In this document: positions 1-9,101 of the stretch, piece after piece
How positions within the stretch are numbered: the stretch's first letter is position 1
Layout: each line of letters begins with the position of its first letter
Source: Actinomycetota bacterium
GTDB lineage: Bacteria > Actinomycetota > Acidimicrobiia > Acidimicrobiales > JAJPHD01
Assembly (NCBI GenBank): GCA_021325455.1
Contig: JAJPHD010000025.1
Span: 1 to 55,665 of the forward strand
Length of the DNA: 55,665 nt
Reading direction: 5' to 3'
The notes under the pieces: model-generated
What the model saw: only the letters and a program-made list of their open reading frames with translations
Databases searched by the model: none
Told to the model about the DNA's origin: nothing
Program-made: the position numbers and the translations under genes

Positions 1-1275
1 ACCGAGATCGGGATGGACCCGGCCGAGGTGCGCAGGCGGAACCTGGTGCCTGCCGACGCCTTCCCCTTCACCACCCCCACCGGCACCACCTACGACAGTG
101 GGGACTATGCCCGGGCCTTGGAGCTGGTGCTCGACGCCGCCGGCTATCCCTCCCTGCGGGAGGAGCAGGCCCGGCGGCGGGCGGCCGGCGACAGGTGCCA
201 GCTCGGGATCGGCCTGTCGGTGTACGTGGAGATAACCAACGGCCTCCCCGGCTCGGAGTTCGGGGCGGTGCAGGTGCGGCCGGACGGGACCGCCCTGGTC
301 CGCACCGGGACCTCCCCCCATGGGCAGGGCCACGCCACGGCGTGGTCAATGCTGGTCGCCGACACGCTGGGGATCCCGGTGGACTCCATCCAGGTGGTCC
401 ACGGGGACACCGACGTGGTCCCCCGGGGCATAGGCACCTTCGGCTCCCGCTCCCTGCAGACAGGAGGGGTGGCCGTGCGCCAAGCGGCCGTGGAGGTGGT
501 GGAGAGAGGCCGCCGGCTGGCAGCCGAGCTCCTCGAGGCCGATCCCGCCGACGTCGTCCTCGACCTGGCGGGCGGGCGGTTCCACGTGGCGGGGGCTCCC
601 GAGGCCAGGGGGGCTGCCCGCACCTGGGCCGAGCTGGCCCGGGAGGCGCAGGAGCGCGCCGGGGCCGCGGTGGGCGAGAGCGGAGAAGGAGGGCCGCAGG
701 GAGACGGGGCGGTCTCGAAGCCGGCGACGGGCGGCGGCCAGAGCAAGGTGGCACTGCCCGCCGGGCGGCTGGAGGCGGAGGTGGACTTCGAGCCGCCCGG
801 GCCCACCTTTCCCTTCGGTGCCCATGTGGCCGTGGTGGAAGTCGATACCGAGACAGGCCGAGTGGAGCTCCGCCGCCTGGTGGCCGTGGACGACGCCGGA
901 CGGATCGTGGCGCCGCTGCTGGCCGAGGGGCAGGTCCATGGTGGGTTGGCCCAGGGTGCCGCCCAGGCCCTCCTGGAGGAGATGCGCTACGACGAGCAGG
1001 GGAACCCGCTCACCGCGACCCTGGCCGACTACGCCTTCATCACTGCGCCCGAGCTCCCCAGCTTTGAGACCGTCCATGCCGAGACACCCACGCCCCGCAA
1101 CGAGCTGGGTGCCAAGGGGATCGGTGAGTCGGGCACCATCGGCTCGACCCCGGCCGTGCAGAATGCCGTGGTGGATGCCCTCGTCCATCTCGGGGTGAGG
1201 CACCTGGACATGCCGACCAGCCCGGAGAGGATCTGGCGGGCGGTGACCTCGGCCTCGGCCGGCCGGACCGCCTGA
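1..1275 (+). CDS. Xanthine dehydrogenase/CO dehydrogenase-family large subunit, C-terminal part (5' end outside window)
   Basis: This is the C-terminal half of a molybdopterin-binding hydroxylase large subunit; the reading frame is open to base 1, so the gene starts upstream. It shows the SPHGQGH cofactor-binding segment, the GSRS(L)xxGG stretch and the GAKGIGESG motif with the catalytic-type glutamate. It aligns along its whole length with the C-terminal half of the complete large subunit at 2088-4469, so the two are tandem paralogues. A Gly/Glu-rich linker (roughly 675-760) is absent from the paralogue. The substrate cannot be told from this part. It probably belongs to the same operon as the small subunit that follows. 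Confidence 0.88.
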   Translation, partial: TEIGMDPAEVRRRNLVPADAFPFTTPTGTTYDSGDYARALELVLDAAGYPSLREEQARRRAAGDRCQLGIGLSVYVEITNGLPGSEFGAVQVRPDGTALVRTGTSPHGQGHATAWSMLVADTLGIPVDSIQVVHGDTDVVPRGIGTFGSRSLQTGGVAVRQAAVEVVERGRRLAAELLEADPADVVLDLAGGRFHVAGAPEARGAARTWAELAREAQERAGAAVGESGEGGPQGDGAVSKPATGGGQSKVALPAGRLEAEVDFEPPGPTFPFGAHVAVVEVDTETGRVELRRLVAVDDAGRIVAPLLAEGQVHGGLAQGAAQALLEEMRYDEQGNPLTATLADYAFITAPELPSFETVHAETPTPRNELGAKGIGESGTIGSTPAVQNAVVDALVHLGVRHLDMPTSPERIWRAVTSASAGRTA

Positions 1276-1390
1276 GGGGGCCGGCGGCATCGGTGGCCGG
1301 CGGCGCCCGCCCAGTCCGCCTAAGGGGGCCGGCGGCATCGGTGGCCGGCGGCGCCCGCCCAGTCCGCCGGGGGGGGGCCGGCGGCGCCCA
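1276..1390 (+). repeat. Tandem repeat spanning the end of the large-subunit gene, 48-bp period
   Basis: Two identical 45-bp GC-rich blocks lie at 1276-1320 and 1324-1368, with a decayed third at 1369-1390. Each block follows a GCC plus stop trinucleotide (TGA at 1273, TAA at 1321), so the repeated unit includes the region of the stop codon. The 48-bp period keeps frame. The rest of the 276-nt gap before the next gene (1391-1551) shows no other feature I can support. Confidence 0.85.
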
Positions 1391-1551
1391 CCCCGGTGGC
1401 CGGGCTCCCGCAGGCCCCTTGCGACCCAGGTCGTCAGAGGCCCGCGTGATGCGCCATGATGGGCCCAACCGCCGGGAGCTCGATCCTGTCGGCGCCAGCA
1501 GGACACCCAGAAACCGAAGCCAGCACTAGCTACGAGAGGGGTTGGTCGCCC

Positions 1552-2091
1552 GTGAAGGTAGCCATGACCGTCAACGGCAAGACCTACGAGCACGAGGTCG
1601 AGCCCCGGCTGCTCCTGGTGTACTACCTGCGGGAGGTGCTGGGGCTGACCGGCACCAACGTGGGGTGTGACACCACCTCCTGCGGGGCGTGCACCGTGCT
1701 GCTCAACGGGGAGTCGGTGAAGTCCTGCACCGTCCTGGCCGTACAGGCCGACGGGGCCGACATCACCACCATCGAGGGCCTGGCCGGCCCGGACGGCAAG
1801 CTCCACCCGATCCAGGAGGCCTTCCGGGAGCACCACGCCCTCCAGTGCGGGTACTGCACGCCAGGGATGGTCATGGCGGTGACGTCCCTGCTCCGGGAGA
1901 ACCCCCACCCGAGCGAGGACCAGGTCCGCTTCGGCCTGGAGGGTAACCTCTGCCGCTGCACCGGGTACCACAACATCGTGAAGGCCGTGCTGGCCGCCGC
2001 GGCCGCGGGGGCGGGGAGCGCCCCCATCGGGGCGGGCACGGCCGGCGCCGTCCCCACCGGAGGCGCCGTAGCTGGCGGTGGGGCCCGATGA
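1552..2091 (+). CDS. coxS: CO dehydrogenase-like small subunit, 2x[2Fe-2S]
   Basis: This is the electron-transfer subunit of a molybdenum hydroxylase. An N-terminal plant-type ferredoxin domain carries Cys39, Cys44, Cys47 and Cys59. A C-terminal helical [2Fe-2S]-binding domain carries Cys99, Cys102, Cys134 and Cys136 (QCGYC and CRC motifs). I chose GTG 1552 because a purine-rich RBS (GAGAGGGG) lies about 11 nt upstream and the protein then starts at the usual KVxMTVNG; the frame extends upstream to an ATG at 1456. The length is 179 aa with an Ala/Gly-rich tail. The last bases overlap the large-subunit ATG (ATGA). The small-large-medium order fits form II clusters. Confidence 0.93.
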   Translation: MKVAMTVNGKTYEHEVEPRLLLVYYLREVLGLTGTNVGCDTTSCGACTVLLNGESVKSCTVLAVQADGADITTIEGLAGPDGKLHPIQEAFREHHALQCGYCTPGMVMAVTSLLRENPHPSEDQVRFGLEGNLCRCTGYHNIVKAVLAAAAAGAGSAPIGAGTAGAVPTGGAVAGGGAR

Positions 2092-4469
2092 GCGCCACCC
2101 AGGCCCCGGCAGCTGGCACCGTGGGCTCCCGGCTCACCCGGCTGGAGGACCCGGCGCTCCTGACGGGGGAGGGCCGCTACGTCGACGACCTGGCCGTCCC
2201 CGGGGCGCTGCACCTGGCCGTGCTGCGCAGCCCCTACGCCCACGCCCGCATCCGCTCCGTGGACACCTCGGCGGCCCTCTCCCAGCCGGGCGTGGTGGCT
2301 GCCTTCTCCGGAGCCGACCTCCAGCAGGAATGGGCATCGCCCATGCCCTGCGCCTGGCCCGTCACCCCGGACATGAAGAACCCGCCCCACTATCCCCTGG
2401 CCGTCGACACTGCTTGCTATGTGGGTGACGGGGTGGCGGCGGTGGTGGCCGAGACCGCCGAGCAGGCCCAGGACGCCCTGGCCTCCATCACGGTGGACTA
2501 CGAGGAGCTGCCGGCGGTGGTGGACCTGGAGGATGCCGCCAGCGACCGCGTGCTGGTGCACGAGTCCCTGGGCACGAACACCTCCTACGTGTGGGAGCTG
2601 AACCCCGACCCCGAAGCCGTGGAGAGGGCCTTCGCCGGCGCCGCTCACACGGTGTCCGAGCGGTACGTGCAGCAACGCCTCATCCCCTCGGCCATGGAGA
2701 CCCGGGGCGTCTGCGTGGTGCCCCAGCCGTACGGGGGCGAGTACACGCTGTACTCCGCCACCCAGATACCCCACATTTTGAAGATCATGGCCGGCCTCAC
2801 CACGGGTATCCCCGAGTCCAAGGTCCGCGTCGTCGCCCCGGAGGTGGGAGGCGGGTTCGGCTCCAAGCTGAACGTCTACGCGGAGGAGCTCCTGTGCCTG
2901 GCGCTGGCCCGCCGGCTCCGCCGCCCGGTGCGCTGGCGCGAGGAGCGCACCGAGAACGCCCAGGCCACCATCCAGGGCCGAGGCCAGGTCCAGCGCATCG
3001 AGCTGGCCGCGGACTCGGAGGGGAAGCTGATGGCGGTCAGGGTGAAGTTGCTGGCCGACATGGGTGCCTACCTCCAGCTGGTGACACCGGGCATACCCCT
3101 GCTCGGGGGCTTCCTCTACCACGGCGTCTACCACACACCGGCCTATTCCTTCTCCTGCCAGAGCGTCTTCACGACCAAGACCCCGACCGACGCCTACCGG
3201 GGGGCGGGCCGGCCCGAAGCCACCTACGCCATCGAGCGGGCCATGGATGCCCTGGCCCGCAAGGTCGGCGTTGACCCGGCCGAGATCCGCCGGCGCAACT
3301 TCATCCCCACCGAGTCCTTCCCCTACGGCTCCACCCCCGGGCTGGTGTTCGACAGCGGCAACTACCCCGCTGCCTTGGACAAGGCGCTCCAGCTGGTGGG
3401 CTACGAGGAGCTCCGGGCCGAGCAGGCCCGGCGTCGGAGCGCCGGGGAGACCAAGCACCTCGGCATCGGGATCTCCTCGTACGTGGAGATGTGCGGCCTG
3501 GCCCCCTCCCGGGTCCTGGCCTCGCTCAACTACTCGGCCGGCGGCTGGGAGGCCGCCACCGTGCGCATCCTGCCCACGTCCAAGGTCCAGGTCGTCACCG
3601 GCACCAGCCCTCACGGGCAGGGCCACGTGACCTCGTGGTCCATGATCGTGGCCGACAAGCTGGGGATCTCGCCCGAGGACGTCGAGGTGATCCATGGTGA
3701 CACCGCCTCGTCCCCCCACGGCATGGACACCTACGGGTCGCGTTCGCTGTCCGTGGGCGGAACCGCCGTCTACCTGGCCACTGAGAGGGTGCTGGACAAG
3801 GCCAAGCGCATTGCAGCCCACCAGCTGGAGGCGGCCGAGGAGGACCTCGAGTTCTCGGGCGGGGCCTTCTCGGTCAGGGGGTCTCCGGAGCGTTCCATGC
3901 CCCTGGCCACGGTCGCCTTCGAGGCCTTCACGGCCCACAACCTCCCCGAAGGCACGGAACCGACCCTGGAGGCCTCCGTCACCTGGGACCCGCCCAACTT
4001 CACCTTCCCCTTCGGCACCCACGTGGCCGTGGTCGAGGTCGAGGAGGAGACCGGGCGCATCGAGCTCGTCAAGTATGTGGCCGTGGACGACTGCGGCAAC
4101 CAGGTGAACCCCCTGCTGGTCGAGGGACAGGTCCACGGTGGGATCGCCCAGGGCGTGGCCCAGGCCCTCTGGGAGGAGGCCGTGTACGACAAGGACGGGA
4201 ACCTGCTCTCGGCCACCCTGGCCGACTACCTGGTGCCGGCAGCCTCGGAGTTGCCCAGCTATGTCACCGACTCCACCGTGACCCCGAGCCCGACCAACCC
4301 CATGGGCGTGAAGGGAGTGGGCGAGGCCGGCACCATCGCCTCCACCCCGGCGGTGATGAACGCCGTGGTGGACGCCCTGTCCCCCTTGGGGGTCACCGAT
4401 CTGGACATGCCAGCCAGCCCCATGCGGGTCTGGGAGGCGATCTCCCGGGCTCGTCAGGGCCGAAATTGA
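2088..4469 (+). CDS. coxL: Form II CO dehydrogenase-like / aldehyde oxidase-family large subunit (Mo-MCD)
   Basis: This 793-aa catalytic subunit should bind the molybdopterin cytosine dinucleotide cofactor. The active-site loop reads AYRGAGR (about residues 369-375), the form II signature, and not the AYXCSFR of proven (form I) CO dehydrogenases. SPHGQGH (near 510) and the C-terminal [10 protein letters not shown] with its conserved Glu are intact. The gene overlaps the small subunit by 4 nt. Form II enzymes are often annotated as CO dehydrogenase, but their true substrate is frequently another aldehyde or heterocycle, so CO oxidation is not established here. It is a paralogue of the partial gene at 1-1275. 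Confidence 0.92.
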   Translation: MSATQAPAAGTVGSRLTRLEDPALLTGEGRYVDDLAVPGALHLAVLRSPYAHARIRSVDTSAALSQPGVVAAFSGADLQQEWASPMPCAWPVTPDMKNPPHYPLAVDTACYVGDGVAAVVAETAEQAQDALASITVDYEELPAVVDLEDAASDRVLVHESLGTNTSYVWELNPDPEAVERAFAGAAHTVSERYVQQRLIPSAMETRGVCVVPQPYGGEYTLYSATQIPHILKIMAGLTTGIPESKVRVVAPEVGGGFGSKLNVYAEELLCLALARRLRRPVRWREERTENAQATIQGRGQVQRIELAADSEGKLMAVRVKLLADMGAYLQLVTPGIPLLGGFLYHGVYHTPAYSFSCQSVFTTKTPTDAYRGAGRPEATYAIERAMDALARKVGVDPAEIRRRNFIPTESFPYGSTPGLVFDSGNYPAALDKALQLVGYEELRAEQARRRSAGETKHLGIGISSYVEMCGLAPSRVLASLNYSAGGWEAATVRILPTSKVQVVTGTSPHGQGHVTSWSMIVADKLGISPEDVEVIHGDTASSPHGMDTYGSRSLSVGGTAVYLATERVLDKAKRIAAHQLEAAEEDLEFSGGAFSVRGSPERSMPLATVAFEAFTAHNLPEGTEPTLEASVTWDPPNFTFPFGTHVAVVEVEEETGRIELVKYVAVDDCGNQVNPLLVEGQVHGGIAQGVAQALWEEAVYDKDGNLLSATLADYLVPAASELPSYVTDSTVTPSPTNPMGVKGVGEAGTIASTPAVMNAVVDALSPLGVTDLDMPASPMRVWEAISRARQGRN

Positions 4470-4513
4470 CCTGGTTCCCCTTGCCGTCGCCTTCCACTGC
4501 CGCCCCTTCCCCC

Positions 4514-4520
4514 AAGGAGG
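4514..4520 (+). promoter_or_regulatory. Shine-Dalgarno site fixing a TTG start
   Basis: AAGGAGG sits 7 nt before TTG 4528. It is the strongest ribosome binding site in the cox-like operon and is the reason for choosing a TTG start for the FAD subunit. Confidence 0.75.
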
Positions 4521-4527
4521 TCTGCCG

Positions 4528-5355
4528 TTGATACCCGCTGCTTTTGACTACACCCGGGCCGGTTCGGCCGAGGAGGCCGTCTCGCTCCTCAGCCAGCACG
4601 GTGACGAGGCCAAGCTCCTGGCGGGCGGCCACTCGCTGCTGCCTCTCATGAAGCTCCGCCTGGCGACCCCCGCCCTGCTGGTGGACGTGGGGCGGCTGGG
4701 AGAGCTGTCATACGTGCGTGACGAGGGGGACCACATCGCCATCGGCGCCCTCACCCGCCACCATGACCTGGTGCACTCCGACCTGCTGCGCCAGCAGGTG
4801 CCGATCCTCTCCCACACCGCCGGGCTGGTGGGCGATCCTCAGGTGCGCCACCGGGGCACCATTGGCGGGTCGTTGGCCCACGGGGACCCGGCCTCGGACC
4901 TGCCGGCCGTCGTGCTGGCCCTGGGCGGCACCCTCGTTGCCCGGGGTCCCAGAGGGGAGAGGACCATACCGGCCACGGAGTTCTTCCGTGGGTTCCTGGA
5001 GACGGCGCTTGCCCCCGACGAGCTGCTCACCGAGATCCGGGTGCCAAAGGCCGGCGGGGGCTGGTCCTACCAGAAGTTCAACCGCCGGGCGTTCGACTGG
5101 GCCATCGTGGGGGTGGCGGCCGTGGCCGACGGCGGGGGAAGGGCCGCTGTCTCGCTGGTGAACATGGGCCCCACCCCCCTGCGGGCCACGGCCGTGGAGG
5201 AGGCGCTGGCCGGCGGGGCATCGGTGGCCGAGGCAGCCAGCCACGCCGCCGATGGCCTGGACCCGCCCTCGGACCTCAACGCCAGCCCCGAGTACCGCCG
5301 GCACCTGGCCACGGTCCTGGTCCGCCGGGCCCTCGAGGAGGCGGGCACCCGCTGA
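4528..5355 (+). CDS. coxM: CO dehydrogenase-like FAD-binding medium subunit
   Basis: This 275-aa flavoprotein subunit has the two FAD-binding motifs of the family: AGGHSLLPLMK near residue 32 and TIGGSLAHGDPASD near 111. A CO_deh_flav_C-like C-terminal part follows. The start is TTG 4528, set by a perfect AAGGAGG RBS at 4514-4520 with 7 nt spacing; there is no ATG or GTG that would keep the N-terminal FDYTRAGS block. It accepts electrons from the 2Fe-2S subunit. The next gene begins 2 nt after the stop, which supports a single transcript. Confidence 0.92.
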   Translation: MIPAAFDYTRAGSAEEAVSLLSQHGDEAKLLAGGHSLLPLMKLRLATPALLVDVGRLGELSYVRDEGDHIAIGALTRHHDLVHSDLLRQQVPILSHTAGLVGDPQVRHRGTIGGSLAHGDPASDLPAVVLALGGTLVARGPRGERTIPATEFFRGFLETALAPDELLTEIRVPKAGGGWSYQKFNRRAFDWAIVGVAAVADGGGRAAVSLVNMGPTPLRATAVEEALAGGASVAEAASHAADGLDPPSDLNASPEYRRHLATVLVRRALEEAGTR

Positions 5356-5357
5356 CG

Positions 5358-6302
5358 GTGAACCCGGTGGAACGGCCCCCGGCCAGCCCGGAGGAGGTCC
5401 AGGCCGCCCTGGCCCGCCACGGGTACCTGGCTGACGAGGGACTGGCCACCGCCGTCTTCCTCGCTCTGGCCCTGCAGCGGCCACTGCTCCTGGAGGGGGA
5501 GGCCGGCGTGGGCAAGACCGAGGTGGCCAAGGCCCTGGCCCGATGGACCGGCGGAGAGCTGGTGCGCCTCCAGTGCTACGAGGGGATCGACGTGTCCCAG
5601 GCCGTCTACGAGTGGGACTACTCCCGCCAGCTGCTGCACCTGCGGGCGGCCGAGGCGCGGGGCAGCGCCACCGGGCAGGGCTTCGGACCGGAGGTGGAGG
5701 ACGAGCTCTACTCGGAGCGGTTCCTGGTCCGTCGCCCCCTGCTGGCCGCCATCGCCCCCGTCGGTGCCTCTCCCGGATCGCCGCCGCCGGTCCTGCTGGT
5801 GGACGAGGTCGACCGCTCCGACGACGAGTTCGAGGCCTTCCTCCTCGAGATCCTGTCGGACTACGCCGTGACGGTGCCCGAGCTGGGGACGTTCCGGGCC
5901 GCCGTCCCCCCCGTGGTGGTGGTGACCTCCAACCGGACCCGTGATGTCCACGATGCCCTGAAGCGGCGCTGCCTCTACCACTGGGTGGAGCATCCCGACT
6001 TCGAGCGGGAGGTGGCCATCGTGGCACTGCGGGCTCCTGGGGTGGACGAGAAGCTGGCCCGGCAGGTCGCTGCCGCCGTGGAGAGGCTGCGGGACCTGGG
6101 TCTCTACAAGCCGCCCGGAGTGGCGGAGACCATCGTGTGGGCCGAGGCCCTGGCGGCACTGGGGCGTTCTGAGCTGGATGAGGCCAGCGTGGAGCTCACC
6201 CTGGGCACCGTGCTCAAGTACCGGGAAGATGCCGAGAGGGTGCGGGGCGCCGGGGTGGGGGACCTGGTGCGGGCGGCGGTGGGGCGGGCCTCGGTGGGGT
6301 GA
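5358..6302 (+). CDS. coxD: MoxR-family AAA+ ATPase (CoxD-like)
   Basis: This 314-aa AAA+ protein has Walker A GEAGVGKT (residues 47-54), Walker B LLVDEVD and a sensor segment VVVTSNRTRDVHDALKRR, typical of MoxR ATPases. In cox-type clusters CoxD acts with the VWA protein CoxE as a chaperone that assembles the sulfurated Mo/Cu site of the large subunit; that role is inferred from family and position. The GTG start lies 2 nt after coxM, and the end overlaps the VWA gene by 4 nt. Confidence 0.9.
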   Translation: MNPVERPPASPEEVQAALARHGYLADEGLATAVFLALALQRPLLLEGEAGVGKTEVAKALARWTGGELVRLQCYEGIDVSQAVYEWDYSRQLLHLRAAEARGSATGQGFGPEVEDELYSERFLVRRPLLAAIAPVGASPGSPPPVLLVDEVDRSDDEFEAFLLEILSDYAVTVPELGTFRAAVPPVVVVTSNRTRDVHDALKRRCLYHWVEHPDFEREVAIVALRAPGVDEKLARQVAAAVERLRDLGLYKPPGVAETIVWAEALAALGRSELDEASVELTLGTVLKYREDAERVRGAGVGDLVRAAVGRASVG

Positions 6303-7558
6303 GCCGGGGCAGCGCCGGTAGCGCCGGACAGGAGGAGCGGGTGGCGTCGGGGAACGGGTCCGCCGGGCAGGGAGCGCTCCCGGGCGGGAGGTGGCAGGGG
6401 GATGCCGAGCCTCGGGAGCCGCCCCGGAATGGCCCTGGCGGCCCAGGGCCCAGCCGGGTCTCCGAGCATCTCCCCGTGGCCTTCGCCCGGGTCCTGCGGG
6501 CCTCGGGGCTGGACGTCCCGGTGGGCTCGGTGGTGGCCTACGCCGCCGCTCTGGGCCGGCTGGGCCTGGACCGCCAGCAGTCCGTGTACTGGGCCGGGCG
6601 GGCCACCCTGGTCCGGCGGCCCGAGGACGTGGCTCCCTATGACCGGGCCTTTGCTGCCTTCTGGCTGGGGCGCCCGCCCGTCACCCCGGGCCAGGTGGCA
6701 GCCGTCCCCGTCACCCTGGCCCTGGACGAGGGGGAGGAGGGTGGCCGGGAGGAAAACGGGCAGCGGGAGGAGGAGGGCCTCACCCTGGCCGTGCGCTACA
6801 GCCGGACCGAGGTGCTCAGGCACAAGGACTTCGCGGCCTGCACCCCCGACGAGTTGGAGGAGGCCTATCGCATGATGGAGGGCGTGCGCCTGCGGGCTTC
6901 TCCGCGCCGCTCCCGCCGGCAGGTGGCGGCCCGCCATCGTGGCAAGAGGCCGGACCTGCGGCGCACGGTGCGCCAGGCCCTCAGGGCCGAGGGGGAGCCC
7001 CTGCGCCGGGAGTGGAGCGAGCCGGGGGTGAGGCCACGACGGGTGGTGCTGCTGTGCGACATAAGCGGCTCCATGGAGCCCTACGCCCGAGCCCTCATCC
7101 GGTTCCTGCACGTGGCGGTGGCCGGCGGCCCCAAGGTCGAGGCCTTCACCCTGGGAACCCGGCTCACCCGGGTGACCAAGGAGCTCTCCCAGCACGACCC
7201 CGATGTGGCATTGGCCCGGGCCACCCGCAGCGTGGCGGACTGGTCGGGTGGGACCCGCCTCGGCGAGGGGCTCGCCGCCTTCAACGACCGTTTCGGGGTC
7301 AGGGGGATGGCGAGGGGAGCGGTAGTGGTCATCCTGTCCGATGGCTGGGACCGGGGGGACCCCCGGGTCCTGGCCCGGGAGATGGCCAGGCTCAGCCGGG
7401 TCGCCCACCGGGTGGTGTGGGTGAACCCCCTCAAGGCCAGCCCGGGCTATGCCCCGCTGGCCCGCGGGATGGCTGCGGCCCTCCCCTACGTTGACGACTT
7501 CGTGGAAGGGCATTCGTTGGCCTCGCTCGAGGGCCTGGTGGAGGTGGTGAGCCGATGA
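6299..7558 (+). CDS. coxE: VWA-domain protein (CoxE-like)
   Basis: This 419-aa protein has a low-complexity N-terminal 50 residues, a helical CoxE region and a C-terminal von Willebrand A domain with the metal-ion-dependent adhesion site DISGSM (about residues 259-264) and a later ILSDGWDRGD. It is the usual partner of the MoxR ATPase in molybdenum-hydroxylase maturation. GTG 6299 overlaps the coxD stop. A downstream start near the conserved VAFARVLRAS is possible, because the first 55 residues look poorly conserved. It ends with an ATGA overlap with the XdhC gene. Confidence 0.88.
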   Translation: MSRGSAGSAGQEERVASGNGSAGQGALPGGRWQGDAEPREPPRNGPGGPGPSRVSEHLPVAFARVLRASGLDVPVGSVVAYAAALGRLGLDRQQSVYWAGRATLVRRPEDVAPYDRAFAAFWLGRPPVTPGQVAAVPVTLALDEGEEGGREENGQREEEGLTLAVRYSRTEVLRHKDFAACTPDELEEAYRMMEGVRLRASPRRSRRQVAARHRGKRPDLRRTVRQALRAEGEPLRREWSEPGVRPRRVVLLCDISGSMEPYARALIRFLHVAVAGGPKVEAFTLGTRLTRVTKELSQHDPDVALARATRSVADWSGGTRLGEGLAAFNDRFGVRGMARGAVVVILSDGWDRGDPRVLAREMARLSRVAHRVVWVNPLKASPGYAPLARGMAAALPYVDDFVEGHSLASLEGLVEVVSR

Positions 7559-8700
7559 AGGAGGTCATGGCCGACATCGACCGGTGGCGGTCGGCCGGGA
7601 AGAAGGTGGCCGTGGCCCGGGTGGTGGGGGTGGAGGGCTCCGGGCCCCGGGACCCGGGGGCGACCATGGCGGTGAGCGAGCAAGGAGAGGTGGCCGGCTC
7701 GGTGTCCGGGGGGTGCGTCGAGGGGGCGGTGGTCACCGAGGCCCTCGATGCCCTGGCCCGGGGCGAGGGGGCCCGACTCTGCACCTTCGGCTACTCCGAC
7801 GACGAGGCCTTCGCAGTGGGGCTCACCTGCGGAGGGACCATCCACGTGCTGGTGGACCCGGGCATAATGCCCGTCTACGAGTCGCTCCGGGCATCCCTGC
7901 GGGCCGAGGAGCCGGTAGCTCTGGCCACCGTCGCCTCCCTGGAGGTGGCGGACAGCGGGGACGAGTCCCTGCCGCCCCTCGGCACGACCATGCTGGTTAA
8001 GGAGGGGGGGGCGGTCGAGGGGAGCCTGGGGGAGGAGGACCTGGACCGGGTGGTGGCCCGGGATGCCCTTGGTGCCCTGGCCAGCGGGCTGTCCACGACC
8101 CGCCACTACGGGCGCCACGGCGAGGCCCGCCAGCGGGAGGTGGCCGTCTTCCTGGAGGTGTTCGCGCCCCCGCCCAACATGATCATCTTCGGGGCGGTGG
8201 ACTTCACCGCTGCCCTGGCCCGCATGGGGAAGCTGCTCGGCTACCGGGTCACGGTCTGCGATGCCAGGCCCGTGTTTGCCACCCCGGCCCGCTTCCCGAT
8301 GGCGGACCAGGTCGTGGTGGACTGGCCCGATCGCCACCTGTCTGCCGTGGGTGCGGGGCTCGGTCCGCGCGACGCCGTCTGCGTGCTCACCCACGACCCC
8401 AAGTTCGATGTGCCCGCCATCGTGGCCGCCCTGCAGACCAAGGTCGGGTACCTGGGCGCCATGGGCTCGCGGCGCACCCACGTGGACAGGGTGGCCCGCC
8501 TCCGGGAGGCAGGGGTGACGGAGGAGGGGTTGGAGCGGGTGCTGGCCCCGATCGGGCTCGACATAGGGGCCCGCACCCCGGAGGAGACGGCGGTCTCCAT
8601 CTGCGCCGAGATCATCGCCCGCCGTACCGGGCGTCAGGCGCCATCCCTGCGCGATGCCGAGGGCCCGATCCACCACGGGATGGAGGCGGCCCGGGCCTGA
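7555..8700 (+). CDS. XdhC/CoxF-family maturation protein
   Basis: This 381-aa protein has an N-terminal XdhC/CoxI domain (VEGSGPRDPGATMAV, then SGGCVEGAVV) and a C-terminal Rossmann-type XdhC domain (MIIFGAVDF, LTHDPKFD, YLGAMGSRRTH). XdhC proteins bind Mo-MCD and help sulfurate it before insertion into the hydroxylase. It is the last gene of the operon that starts before the window; each gene from coxD to here overlaps the next by 4 nt. The family is clear; the exact step it serves here is inferred. Confidence 0.9.
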   Translation: MKEVMADIDRWRSAGKKVAVARVVGVEGSGPRDPGATMAVSEQGEVAGSVSGGCVEGAVVTEALDALARGEGARLCTFGYSDDEAFAVGLTCGGTIHVLVDPGIMPVYESLRASLRAEEPVALATVASLEVADSGDESLPPLGTTMLVKEGGAVEGSLGEEDLDRVVARDALGALASGLSTTRHYGRHGEARQREVAVFLEVFAPPPNMIIFGAVDFTAALARMGKLLGYRVTVCDARPVFATPARFPMADQVVVDWPDRHLSAVGAGLGPRDAVCVLTHDPKFDVPAIVAALQTKVGYLGAMGSRRTHVDRVARLREAGVTEEGLERVLAPIGLDIGARTPEETAVSICAEIIARRTGRQAPSLRDAEGPIHHGMEAARA

Positions 8701-8802
8701 GTGGCCTCCCGCAAGGGCCTCCCCGGCACAAGTGCCCGCCGGGAAAATTAGGGCCCACGCCGGGAGACGGAATGTGGCCGGGCAAGGGGGGAGGCGCAAC
8801 GG

Positions 8803-8895
8803 CCATTTTGGAGTGCGCAAGGTCACTCTGATGGCCCTGGGGCTGGATATGTGGCTCCAGGTTGACTCGGAATGATCCAACGCACTCCGAAATGG
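8803..8895. repeat. 93-bp dispersed imperfect-palindrome element, copy A
   Basis: The ends form an inverted repeat: CCATTTTGGAGTGCG at 8803 against CGCACTCCGAAATGG ending at 8895, with one mismatch in 15. A looser dyad continues inward. The reverse complement of the whole 93 bp aligns without gaps to 25081-25173 at about 64 of 93 positions by eye. The core is less GC-rich than its surroundings. No convincing gene lies here: the gap 8701-9101 holds this element, a C-rich low-complexity run (about 8938-9055) and a possible promoter box TAACGT at 9086-9091. Confidence 0.8.
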
Positions 8896-8937
8896 GGGTA
8901 GCACCAAACAGGTCGGCGGCTCCGGACCTAAAGACGC

Positions 8938-9055
8938 CAAGCCCCCCGCCGGCCGCCGGCCGCGCCGCCCCCGCCCCCCGTCGGCCGCCCCGCCCCGGCC
9001 GCCGCCCCGCCCCGGCCGCCGCCCCGATCCCCCCCGCCCCACCCCCGCCAACGAC
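8938..9055. repeat. C-rich low-complexity tract
   Basis: This stretch is built of short degenerate repeats such as CGCCCCGGCCGC, adjacent copies of which are near-identical around 8990-9020. It is open in the frame of the following dehydratase and would encode a Pro/Ala/Arg-rich extension, but a protein start inside it would be atypical for the dehydratase family, so I treat it as non-coding spacer. Confidence 0.6.
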
Positions 9056-9101
9056 GCGCCTCCGGCCCGCCGCCGGGGAAGGGGCTAACGTAAGGGCCCA
9101 G

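Noticed and set aside
1456-1551. Upstream ATG for the 2Fe-2S subunit
   Set aside because: The extra 32 residues are not family-like, and a GTG with an RBS at 1552 gives the standard N terminus.
2088-4469. Calling the operon a proven CO dehydrogenase
   Set aside because: The active-site loop is AYRGAGR (form II), not the AYXCSFR of enzymes shown to oxidise CO.
8654-8875. Short ORF ending LQVDSE, similar to the end of a minus-strand ORF at 25101-25550
   Set aside because: The similarity comes from the shared 93-bp DNA element; neither ORF has other signs of coding.
8862-9101. N-terminal extension of the dehydratase frame
   Set aside because: The frame is open but encodes a Pro/Ala/Arg low-complexity run and part of the 93-bp element; the family starts near 9102.
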